A stretch of DNA of 11,844 nt from Bacillota bacterium (GTDB lineage: Bacteria > Bacillota > Clostridia > Lachnospirales > Lachnospiraceae), in the NCBI GenBank assembly GCA_023419655.1, contig JAEZXP010000169.1, positions 1-11,844 on the forward strand. The letters run 5' to 3'. The notes below the pieces were generated by a model, which was not told where the DNA came from, ran no database searches, and saw nothing but the letters and a program-made list of their open reading frames with translations. A program made the translations under genes and the position numbers. Shown piece after piece: positions 6,486 to 11,844 of this stretch (its first letter is position 1; each line of letters begins with the position of its first letter).

Positions 6486-7392
6486 GGATTAACGGATAGT
6501 TGTACGAATCATTTGTTACAAAATCAATAAGCTTTGTCATAGAATCTGAGAGGTAGGCAGCTTTATTATAACAAAAGCCAACCTCTCTTTTGTTTATTGA
6601 TTTTTTTAATGGAATCTGGACAAGCTGACCGCTCATCAGCTCTTGTGTAACAAACTCCTTGATTACACAACCGACACCCAGACCTGTTTTGGAAAATTCA
6701 ATTAAGAGGTCCATGCTGCTGACTTCCAGAATATGCTGAGGATGTATATTATTTTTATTAAGATAATCTTCAATATGCATTCGGGACATATTCGCTTTAT
6801 CAAGAAGCATGACATTGGCTGTGGCAAAGATATCCTCATCCTCTTCCCGAAGCCGCAGATTATCGAGATAATCCGTTGTTGCTACGAATATATCTTCAAT
6901 TTCATATAAAGGCAGGAATTCATAAATTCTTTGATTATCCGGCTTTGCGACAAGCCCGATATCCAGCGTATTATTTTCCAGCTGCTTTAAAGTGTGTATA
7001 GAGGACTGGCTCTCTATCGTAATCTTTATATGGGGATAGGTCTTTAAAAAACGGTTCAGATAGGGCAGGAGGACATATTTGCAAAGAGTTGCACTGACAC
7101 CTATTTTCAGATGACCGATACCCAGCTCTCCTATACGTTTTATCCGCTCCTCTCCCTGCCGCAGAATATCAAAGGCTTCCCGGACATATTGATAAAGAAG
7201 CTGCCCCTCCTGTGTAAGCTTTACTCCCCGGGAGCTTCGGATGAACAAGGTTGTATTCATATTTTCTTCAAGGCCTGAGATTGCTTTGCTGACAGCGGGC
7301 TGGCTCACATAAAGAAGCTTTGCGGCCTGGGAGATGTTCCCGGTCTCTGCAACACATTTAAACACATGGTATAAGGATAATTGATTGTCCAT
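6370..7392 (-). CDS. LysR-type transcriptional regulator, divergent from leuBCD
   Basis: The 340-residue protein has an N-terminal winged helix-turn-helix (about 3-62; the helix AAKLLYVSQPAVSKAISGLE is at 23-42) and a linker helix. A periplasmic-binding-protein-like effector domain runs from about 93 to 293. LysR proteins are usually about 290-305 residues; the family-like part ends near residue 294 (LIDFVTN, codon at 6513-6511). The last 46 residues are an unrelated tail read from DNA shared partly with the convergent lipoprotein gene, so a stop codon may have been lost. The start has AAAGGGG just upstream on the minus strand. Its divergent position makes it the likely regulator of leuB-leuC-leuD, perhaps sensing a pathway intermediate, as LysR proteins next to biosynthetic genes often do. 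The effector is inference only. Confidence 0.88.
   Translation of the reverse strand: MDNQLSLYHVFKCVAETGNISQAAKLLYVSQPAVSKAISGLEENMNTTLFIRSSRGVKLTQEGQLLYQYVREAFDILRQGEERIKRIGELGIGHLKIGVSATLCKYVLLPYLNRFLKTYPHIKITIESQSSIHTLKQLENNTLDIGLVAKPDNQRIYEFLPLYEIEDIFVATTDYLDNLRLREEDEDIFATANVMLLDKANMSRMHIEDYLNKNNIHPQHILEVSSMDLLIEFSKTGLGVGCVIKEFVTQELMSGQLVQIPLKKSINKREVGFCYNKAAYLSDSMTKLIDFVTNDSYNYPLIPTVTAEIYTAEQNPPDILHLHTEPHHGKEIPPNRLQWK
6548..6591 (+). terminator. Plus-strand terminator of the lipoprotein gene, inside the lysR coding region
   Basis: GAGAGGT (6548-6554) plus GGC (6556-6558) pairs with GCC (6577-6579) plus ACCTCTC (6581-6587), with a single A-A mismatch. The stem is followed directly by TTTT (6588-6591) and a further T-rich stretch to 6607. 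It lies 62 bases after the lipoprotein stop codon. It is oriented to end plus-strand transcription only, since the minus-strand reading is not followed by a T run. Confidence 0.65.
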
Positions 7393-7421
7393 AAAATCCC
7401 CTTTCTATAAGTAATTGTAGT

Positions 7422-7442
7422 ATTATAATCTGTAGTTATAAT
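7422..7442. promoter_or_regulatory. Palindrome ATTATAA-N7-TTATAAT, possible lysR promoter region
   Basis: The perfect 7-bp half-sites at 7422-7428 and 7436-7442 are separated by TCTGTAG. Each half also reads as a TATAAT box: minus strand at 7427-7422, plus strand at 7424-7429 and 7437-7442. The minus-strand box is 30 bases from the lysR start codon and is a plausible -10, though no good -35 is visible. It could also be a regulator binding site. Confidence 0.4.
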
Positions 7443-7469
7443 AGGCATTCATAATATGTATTTCTATTA

Positions 7470-7494
7470 TATCAGTATCTATGATAGAATATCA
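7470..7494. promoter_or_regulatory. Candidate LysR-type regulator binding site (T-N11-A box)
   Basis: TGATA-GAA-TATCA (7482-7494) is a perfect dyad whose first T and last A are separated by 11 bases, exactly the LysR T-N11-A pattern. A further TATCA at 7470-7474 adds a third half-site. The dyad overlaps the expected -35 position of the TATAAT at 7513-7518 and lies between the divergent lysR and leuB genes, which is the classic arrangement. Confidence 0.5.
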
Positions 7495-7512
7495 ATATGA
7501 ATGTATTACATA

Positions 7513-7518
7513 TATAAT
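7513..7518 (+). promoter_or_regulatory. Candidate -10 box of the leuBCD promoter
   Basis: A perfect TATAAT sits 18 bases after the LysR-type dyad. The -35 position 17 bases upstream (7490-7495, TATCAA) is poor, as is common for activator-dependent promoters. Transcription from near 7525 would give a leader of about 183 bases that includes all three tandem repeats. A second plus-strand TATAAT at 7437-7442, preceded by TTGTAG at 7415-7420, is an alternative. Confidence 0.4.
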
Positions 7519-7544
7519 TTAATGAATGGCTGATAATAGTGGAT

Positions 7545-7704
7545 TGAGGAGGATAAATCCTCCATTATAAATCATGAAATAAATAGAGCTTTTATGAGGA
7601 GGATAAATCCTCCATTATAAATCATGAAATAAAGAAGCTTTTATGAGGAGGATAAATCCTCCATTATAAATTATGAAATAAATAGAACTTTTATAAGGAG
7701 GATT
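7545..7704 (+). repeat. Three tandem 49-50 bp repeats plus truncated fourth copy forming the leuB ribosome binding site
   Basis: Copies lie at 7545-7594, 7595-7643 and 7644-7693 and differ at only a few positions. A fourth, truncated copy at 7694-7704 contains the GGAGGAT (7697-7703) that is the leuB ribosome binding site. Every full copy has the 16-base palindrome GGAGGATAAATCCTCC (7548-7563, 7598-7613, 7647-7662), which can fold as a 6-bp hairpin with a TAAA loop. Its right arm, ATCCTCC, is perfectly complementary over 7 bases to the leuB Shine-Dalgarno. The rest of each unit contains ATTATAAAT, ATGAAATAAA and an AGCTTTTA-like end. No function is assigned; a translational control leader is proposed. 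Confidence 0.92.
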
Positions 7705-7707
7705 AGG

Positions 7708-8790
7708 ATGGATTACAAAATTGCGGTTATTCCCGGTGATGGTATAGGACCGGAGATTATCAAAGAAGCACAAAAGGTTCTTGATGCTGTAGGCGTCAAA
7801 TACGGTCATAGCTTTGGTTATACGGAAGTTCTTATGGGAGGCGTATCGATTGACGTGACAGGCGTACCCCTTACGGAGGAAACAGTTGAAACGGCGAAAA
7901 GCTGTGATTCGGTACTATTGGGTGCTGTCGGGGGAGATGTGGGAAAGTCCAGCTGGTACAGCCTGCCCCCTGAATTAAGACCGGAAGCGGGACTGCTTAA
8001 AATCCGCAAGGAGCTGAACCTGTTTGCGAATATAAGACCGGCAATTTTGTTCGATGAGCTGAAGGGTGCCTGTCCTTTACGAGATGATATTATCGGAGAC
8101 GGCTTTGATTTTGTTGTTATGAGAGAGCTGACAGGCGGATTATACTTTGGAGACAGGCGGACAGAAGAGGTGAGTGGATTAAGAACGGCAACAGACACGT
8201 TGGTTTATAATGAGAGCGAGATAGCCAGAATTGCACGGCGTGCTTTTGAGATTGCCGGAAAGAGAAGAAAAAAGGTATGCAGTGTGGATAAGGCCAATGT
8301 GCTTGACTCCTCCAGACTATGGAGAAAGGTTACGAAGGAGGTTGCCGCAGAATATCCGGATATTGAGCTTACAGATATGCTGGTTGATAACTGCGCCATG
8401 CAGCTTGTAAGGAATCCGGGCCAATTTGACGTAATACTGACGGAGAATATGTTCGGCGATATTTTGTCTGATGAGGCCAGTATGGTAACAGGCTCCATCG
8501 GAATGCTGGCCAGTGCCAGTCTTGGAGAGACAAAGCTTGGTTTGTATGAGCCCAGCCACGGGTCGGCACCGGATATTGCAGGACAGAATAAGGCCAATCC
8601 CATCGCTACGATTCTTTCCGCAGCGATGATGCTTCGGTATTCCTTTGACCTTGATAAGGAGGCAGACAGAGTAGAGGCGGCGGTAAAAGAAGTGCTTAAG
8701 AAGGGATATAGAACCATTGATATTATGTCTCCGGGAAATACGCTGGTAGGAACAGATAAGATGGGAGACCTGATAGCAGGTGAAATATAG
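7708..8790 (+). CDS. leuB: 3-isopropylmalate dehydrogenase
   Basis: The enzyme carries out the third step of leucine synthesis, oxidative decarboxylation of 3-isopropylmalate to 2-ketoisocaproate with NAD and a divalent metal, in the cytoplasm. The 360 residues match the usual length. Substrate arginines R100, R110 and R139, Y146 (in LTGGLYFG), K195 (DKANVL), D227 and the metal aspartates D251 and D255 (MFGDILSDEAS) are all visible. The nucleotide loop HGSAPDIAG (284-292) has the aspartate expected for NAD. GGAGG at 7697-7701 is six bases before the ATG. It is first gene of leuB-leuC-leuD, with leuC 47 bases downstream. Tartrate or isocitrate dehydrogenase relatives are unlikely given the leuC-leuD context. 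The same enzymes can serve a citramalate route to isoleucine, which is not excluded. Regulation is probably by the divergent LysR protein and the repeat leader. Confidence 0.95.
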   Translation: MDYKIAVIPGDGIGPEIIKEAQKVLDAVGVKYGHSFGYTEVLMGGVSIDVTGVPLTEETVETAKSCDSVLLGAVGGDVGKSSWYSLPPELRPEAGLLKIRKELNLFANIRPAILFDELKGACPLRDDIIGDGFDFVVMRELTGGLYFGDRRTEEVSGLRTATDTLVYNESEIARIARRAFEIAGKRRKKVCSVDKANVLDSSRLWRKVTKEVAAEYPDIELTDMLVDNCAMQLVRNPGQFDVILTENMFGDILSDEASMVTGSIGMLASASLGETKLGLYEPSHGSAPDIAGQNKANPIATILSAAMMLRYSFDLDKEADRVEAAVKEVLKKGYRTIDIMSPGNTLVGTDKMGDLIAGEI

Positions 8791-8837
8791 CAGGATTTAA
8801 CCATATAAAATATTAATAATAACAGGGAGGTAAAAAT

Positions 8838-10103
8838 ATGGGTATGACAATGACACAGAAAATTCTTGCGGCCCATGCAGGAATGAATCAGGTTCATGCA
8901 GGACAGTTAATTGAGGTAAATTTGGACTTGGTTCTGGGAAATGATGTCACAGCTCCTGTAGCAATAAAGGAGATGGAGAAGCTGAATACGAATAAAGTAT
9001 TTGATAAAGAAAAGATTGCGTTGGTACCGGACCATTTCACACCAAATAAAGATATTAAATCCGCAGAGAATTGCAAGTGTATGAGAGAATTTGCAATGGA
9101 CCATGATATTACAAATTATTTTGAAATCGGTGAAATGGGTATTGAGCATGCGCTTCTTCCGGAGAAAGGCCTTGTGGTGGCGGGAGATGTGGTTATCGGA
9201 GCAGATTCCCATACCTGTACCTACGGTGCTCTTGGTGCTTTTTCTACAGGTGTAGGAAGCACCGACATGGCAGCAGGGATGGCAACCGGTCAGGGATGGT
9301 TTAAAGTGCCCTCCGCACTGAGATTCGTATTGACAGGAAAGCCTGGGGCATGGGTCAGCGGCAAGGATGTTATTCTGCATATTATCGGGATGATAGGAGT
9401 GGATGGTGCCCGGTATCAGAGTATGGAATTTGTGGGGGACGGCGTAAGAAATCTTACGATGGATGACCGCTTTACCATAGCAAATATGGCGATAGAAGCC
9501 GGTGCAAAGAACGGAATATTCCCGGTGGATGACCGGACGATTCAGTATATGAAGGAGCATTCCACGAAGCCCTATACCATCTATGAAGCAGATGAGGATG
9601 CAGAGTATGACGAAACCTATGAGATTGACTTGTCTAAGATAAAACCAACTGTGGCATTCCCGCATCTGCCGGAAAACACACATACAATCGACAAGGTTGG
9701 CGATATACGAATCGACCAGGTGGTGATTGGCTCCTGTACGAATGGAAGAATCGATGACTTGAGAATTGCAGCGAAGGTTCTGGAAGGAAGAAAGGTGGCA
9801 AAAGGGATGCGTGTTATTGTATTTCCCGCAACCCAGAAGATATATCTTCAAGCTCTTGAAGAGGGGTTGATAACGACCTTTATTAAGGCCGGAGCCGTAG
9901 TAAGCACACCGACCTGCGGGCCGTGTCTGGGAGGACATATGGGGGTTCTTGCCGCCGGAGAACGGGCAGTAACGACGACAAACCGTAATTTTGTCGGCCG
10001 CATGGGTCATACCAGCTCCGAGGTTTATCTCGCAAGTCCGGCAGTTGCCGCTGCCAGTGCAGTTACAGGCAAAATATCAGGACCGGAAGAGCTTGGCTTA
10101 TAG
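8838..10103 (+). CDS. leuC: 3-isopropylmalate dehydratase, large subunit
   Basis: The large subunit of isopropylmalate isomerase, with LeuD, interconverts 2- and 3-isopropylmalate through a 4Fe-4S cluster in the cytoplasm. The three cluster ligands are visible as C300 (IGSCTNGR) and C360/C363 (TPTCGPCLGGHMG). The GADSHTCTYG motif (121-130) is also typical of the aconitase family. At 421 residues it belongs to the shorter LeuC type common in Clostridia and archaea rather than the roughly 466-residue enterobacterial form. Its homologue homoaconitase is excluded mainly by the leuB and leuD neighbours. GGGAGG (8825-8830) lies seven bases before the ATG at 8838; a second ATG two codons later is possible. 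It lies 78 bases before leuD, in the same operon. Confidence 0.95.
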   Translation: MGMTMTQKILAAHAGMNQVHAGQLIEVNLDLVLGNDVTAPVAIKEMEKLNTNKVFDKEKIALVPDHFTPNKDIKSAENCKCMREFAMDHDITNYFEIGEMGIEHALLPEKGLVVAGDVVIGADSHTCTYGALGAFSTGVGSTDMAAGMATGQGWFKVPSALRFVLTGKPGAWVSGKDVILHIIGMIGVDGARYQSMEFVGDGVRNLTMDDRFTIANMAIEAGAKNGIFPVDDRTIQYMKEHSTKPYTIYEADEDAEYDETYEIDLSKIKPTVAFPHLPENTHTIDKVGDIRIDQVVIGSCTNGRIDDLRIAAKVLEGRKVAKGMRVIVFPATQKIYLQALEEGLITTFIKAGAVVSTPTCGPCLGGHMGVLAAGERAVTTTNRNFVGRMGHTSSEVYLASPAVAAASAVTGKISGPEELGL

Positions 10104-10120
10104 AAAATATTATATTTTGT

Positions 10121-10165
10121 GCTGCCGGTGGCAATGCGCGACATGTCATTGTCATGAATGGCGGC
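10121..10165 (+). other. Intercistronic stem-loop between leuC and leuD
   Basis: An outer helix GCTGCC (10121-10126) with GGCGGC (10160-10165, one G-T wobble) is separated by a small internal loop from an inner helix. The inner helix is GGCAATG (10130-10136) with CATTGTC (10147-10153, one wobble), closing a 10-base loop. It ends five bases before the leuD ribosome binding site GAGAGG (10171-10176). There is no T tract, so it is not a terminator. It may stabilise or process the mRNA or modulate leuD translation. Confidence 0.4.
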
Positions 10166-10181
10166 GGAATGAGAGGTATAT

Positions 10182-10664
10182 ATGAGAGCATCAGGAATAG
10201 TACATCGATATGGTGACAATGTGGATACAGACGTTATTATCCCCGCCAGATATCTGAACACCTCCGACCCTAAGGAGTTGGCGGAAAAATGTATGATTGA
10301 TATTGAGGAGGATTTTGTTAATAGGGTAAAACCGGGAGACATTATGGTTGCAGGGAAGAATTTTGGCTGCGGCTCTTCAAGAGAGCATGCTCCTATTGCT
10401 ATAAAAGCATCCGGCATTAGCTGTGTTATTGCAGAGACCTTCGCAAGAATCTTTTACCGCAATTCAATTAATATCGGTCTTCCCATCATCGAATGTAAAG
10501 AGGCATCGGAGGATATAGAAGCCGGAGATAAGGTAGAGATTGATTTTGACAGCGGAATAATCTACAACAATACGAAGAACAAGCAGTATCAGGGGCAGGC
10601 ATTCCCCGAATTTATGCAAAGGATAATAAAGGCGGAAGGGCTTATCAACTACATCCGCGGATAA
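10182..10664 (+). CDS. leuD: 3-isopropylmalate dehydratase, small subunit
   Basis: The 160-residue small (swivel-domain) subunit completes the isopropylmalate isomerase with LeuC. Hallmarks are DNVDTDVIIPARYL (12-25), GKNFGCGSSREHAP (58-71), which contacts the substrate, and FYRNSINIGLP (91-101). The length suits the short Clostridia/archaeal LeuD that partners the 421-residue LeuC. The ATG at 10182 is preceded by GAGAGG with a five-base gap. It is the last gene of the leu operon; a terminator follows 17 bases after its stop codon. Leucine biosynthesis would still need leuA (2-isopropylmalate synthase) and a transaminase, neither of which is in the window. Confidence 0.95.
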   Translation: MRASGIVHRYGDNVDTDVIIPARYLNTSDPKELAEKCMIDIEEDFVNRVKPGDIMVAGKNFGCGSSREHAPIAIKASGISCVIAETFARIFYRNSINIGLPIIECKEASEDIEAGDKVEIDFDSGIIYNNTKNKQYQGQAFPEFMQRIIKAEGLINYIRG

Positions 10665-10680
10665 GCGGATTAGTTTGTAC

Positions 10681-10733
10681 AAACCCTGCATTGCTATGAT
10701 GCTATTGTATCGTAATAAAATGCAGGGTTTTTT
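10681..10733 (+). terminator. Rho-independent terminator of leuBCD
   Basis: A perfect 11-bp inverted repeat, AAACCCTGCAT (10681-10691) and ATGCAGGGTTT (10720-10730), is followed by three more T residues for a run of six. The loop is long at 28 bases. The opposite strand would also give a hairpin ending in a T run (from the AAA at 10681 outward), although it is short. Confidence 0.82.
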
Positions 10734-10745
10734 GATGCTTATTTA

Positions 10746-10754
10746 TGGTATAAT
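10746..10754 (+). promoter_or_regulatory. Extended -10 promoter of the EamA gene
   Basis: TGGTATAAT (10746-10754) is a perfect extended -10 element (TGN plus TATAAT). No good -35 is visible at the usual spacing, which extended -10 promoters can do without. A start near 10761 gives a leader of about 28 bases and places the promoter right after the leu terminator, so this gene is a separate unit. Confidence 0.55.
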
Positions 10755-10788
10755 GTACATATTACATCGAATAGAAAGGGAGAAAGCT

Positions 10789-11202
10789 ATGTGGGTTTTA
10801 TATGCATTGTTATCTGCGGTATTTGCAGCCTTAGTATCCATCCTTGCCAAGATGGGTTTAAAGGGTATTAATTCAAATTTGGCAACGGCAATCAGGACCT
10901 TTGTGGTTCTTTTCATGGCCTGGGGTATCGTGTTTTTAACAGGTAAGCAGAAGGAGATTACGACCCTTACAAGTAAGAATTGGAGATTCTTGATTTATTC
11001 AGGACTTGCAACAGGGGCATCCTGGCTGTTTTATTTTAAGGCATTGCAGATGGGAGAGGTATCAAAGGTTGCTCCCATTGATAAATTAAGTGTTGTAATT
11101 ACGATGATACTGGCTTTTATATTCTTAGGGGAGACAGTGTCCGTAAAGGCGATAATCGGCGGCATATTAATTGCCGCAGGTACGCTGGTAATGGTATTGT
11201 AG
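10789..11202 (+). CDS. Half-size EamA (drug/metabolite transporter family) membrane protein
   Basis: The 137-residue protein is very hydrophobic, with about five membrane segments (roughly 2-21, 33-51, 66-84, 97-114 and 118-136). It carries a single EamA repeat: ALVSILAKMGLKGINSN near the start, GLATGASWLFYFKALQ in the third helix region and APIDKLSVVITMILAFIFLGE before the last helix. Full-size EamA proteins have two such repeats, so this probably works as a dimer, like other four-to-five-helix members of the family. The substrate is unknown. The ATG at 10789 is chosen because GGGAG (10778-10782) lies six bases upstream and the protein then starts with a membrane helix. An open frame extending back to 10675 runs through the leu terminator and is rejected. 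Location in the cytoplasmic membrane is certain in kind. No terminator is visible after it. Confidence 0.85.
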   Translation: MWVLYALLSAVFAALVSILAKMGLKGINSNLATAIRTFVVLFMAWGIVFLTGKQKEITTLTSKNWRFLIYSGLATGASWLFYFKALQMGEVSKVAPIDKLSVVITMILAFIFLGETVSVKAIIGGILIAAGTLVMVL

Positions 11203-11240
11203 TGAATCATTTATAACAGCCCGGTTTTGACTGTAACCTT

Positions 11241-11267
11241 TTGACATCCATTATCATAAGTTAAAAT
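11241..11267 (+). promoter_or_regulatory. Candidate promoter of the LysM gene
   Basis: A perfect -35 box TTGACA (11241-11246) and TAAAAT (11262-11267, five of six) are separated by 15 bases, shorter than the ideal 17. TTGACT (11227-11232) with TATCAT (11252-11257) is a poorer alternative at 19 bases. No other promoter is obvious in the 94-base spacer. Confidence 0.4.
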
Positions 11268-11296
11268 AGAACTTTATATAGGTGATGGTAGATATT

Positions 11297-11844
11297 ATGA
11301 ATGGTACAATTAGATATACAATCAGGCCTTATGACACATTCTGGATGCTGGCGCAGATATTTAATACTACGGCAGAATCAATTATGGAATTAAACCCTGG
11401 AGTGAATCCAAATAACCTTCAGGTAGGTCATGTGATTAATATCCGGCCCGGTTTTCAGTATTATCCTCCGCAGCAGGGCAATAATAACCAGCAGAACAAT
11501 AATAATAGGATGGATGATGACAGAGCGGAGGTCATGCTTCCTGATTTGACCGATTATTTCCGTATGCTTTGGGGACAGCATATTATGTGGACAGTATTGG
11601 TTATGATGGAAAGTGTCTATGATCTTCCCGGAGTGGATGCGTTCTCCTATAGGCTGCTTCGTAATGCCGCTGATTTTGCTGAGGCGATACGTCCTTTCTA
11701 TGGTGATGAAGCAGCGCAGAGATTTGAGAATTTACTGCGAGACCACATTATAATCGCTTCGGAGCTCATACAAGTGGCACAGGCGGAAGATATCAATCAG
11801 GTCAATGAATTATGGCAAAGATGGGTTGATAATGCCAATCAGAT
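11297..11844 (+). CDS. LysM-domain protein with helical C-terminal domain (3' end outside window)
   Basis: The frame is open from ATG 11297 to the window end (182 residues), so the gene is 3'-truncated here. Residues about 5-49 form a LysM domain (IRYTIRPYDTFWMLAQIF, then IMELNPGVNPNNLQVGHVINI), a peptidoglycan- or chitin-binding fold. Residues about 55-71 are a Pro/Gln/Asn-rich linker. From about 85 onward there is an alpha-helical region (MLWGQHIMWTVLVMMESV, LLRNAADFAEAIRPFYGDEA and HIIIASELIQVAQA). I recognise this as resembling a Firmicutes family often loosely labelled acetylglutamate kinase, though no kinase motifs are visible. No signal peptide is apparent, so export by another route or attachment to spores or the cell surface is possible. 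An in-frame ATG at 11285 is an alternative start; AGGTGA at 11280-11285 fits 11297 better, though with a long 11-base gap. Confidence 0.75.
   Translation, partial: MNGTIRYTIRPYDTFWMLAQIFNTTAESIMELNPGVNPNNLQVGHVINIRPGFQYYPPQQGNNNQQNNNNRMDDDRAEVMLPDLTDYFRMLWGQHIMWTVLVMMESVYDLPGVDAFSYRLLRNAADFAEAIRPFYGDEAAQRFENLLRDHIIIASELIQVAQAEDINQVNELWQRWVDNANQ

Noticed and set aside
7545..7704. CRISPR array reading of the tandem repeats
   Set aside because: The units are contiguous with no unique spacers and no cas genes are nearby.
7393..7707. T-box riboswitch or classical leucine-rich attenuator in the leu leader
   Set aside because: There is no T-box TGGNACC sequence, no run of leucine codons and no terminator hairpin before leuB.
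8205..8897. 230-codon minus-strand frame opposite leuB and the leuB-leuC spacer
   Set aside because: It is antisense to leuB with serine/isoleucine-rich shadow composition and no plausible ribosome binding site or family.
8907..10010. Long 367-codon minus-strand frame opposite leuC
   Set aside because: It lies entirely antisense to a well-supported leuC, has a His/Cys-rich composition typical of shadow frames, and has no recognisable domain.
2050..10760. Shared 12-mer TATAATGTACAT at 2050-2061 and 10749-10760 as a common regulon site
   Set aside because: A 12-base match in AT-rich promoter DNA within about 12 kb is expected by chance.
10675..10788. N-terminal extension of the EamA protein by 38 codons
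   Set aside because: It would read through the leuBCD terminator and the extended -10 promoter; the ATG at 10789 has a good ribosome binding site.

Overview
The window looks like chromosomal DNA of a low-to-moderate GC Gram-positive anaerobe of the class Clostridia, plausibly Lachnospiraceae. The basis is strong AGGAGG-type ribosome binding sites, AT-rich spacers with TATAAT boxes, a half-size EamA transporter, a LysM protein whose helical tail resembles a Firmicutes family, and the short 421-residue LeuC with a 160-residue LeuD. This placement is inference; there is no rRNA or other marker. There is no phage, insertion-sequence transposase, CRISPR array, tRNA or rRNA that I can see.

Layout. 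1-774 is the 3' part of an extracellular solute-binding protein gene, followed by a hairpin and a D-2-hydroxyacid dehydrogenase (851-1798) that ends at a clear terminator (1852-1897). Next is about 410 bases of non-coding DNA (1898-2306) with a striking fold-back element: a 10-bp outer stem encloses a 32-bp hairpin and an 11-bp hairpin, and a 57-bp part is exactly repeated 130 bp further on, just before the next operon. That operon (2307-5896) encodes two ABC half-transporters. Together they form a heterodimeric exporter with one canonical and one degenerate ATP site. A small SH3-domain lipoprotein (6036-6485) follows, convergent with and overlapping a LysR-type regulator (7392-6370, minus strand).

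The LysR gene is divergent from leuB-leuC-leuD (7708-10664), which encode 3-isopropylmalate dehydrogenase and both subunits of isopropylmalate isomerase. leuA is not in the window. The 315-bp divergent spacer holds a TGATA-N3-TATCA dyad fitting the T-N11-A LysR box, possible promoters in both directions, and three tandem 49-50 bp repeats. Each repeat carries a Shine-Dalgarno/anti-Shine-Dalgarno hairpin, and the real leuB ribosome binding site is a truncated fourth copy. This leader is the best candidate for an undescribed control device here. A terminator follows leuD, then a half-size EamA transporter (10789-11202) and the start of a LysM protein that runs off the window (11297-11844).

How it fits together: the LysR protein probably controls the adjacent leu genes, with the repeat leader adding possible post-transcriptional control. 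The exporter pair works as one complex, and the fold-back elements at its 5' end may supply promoter or attenuator function. The remaining genes appear to be independent units.
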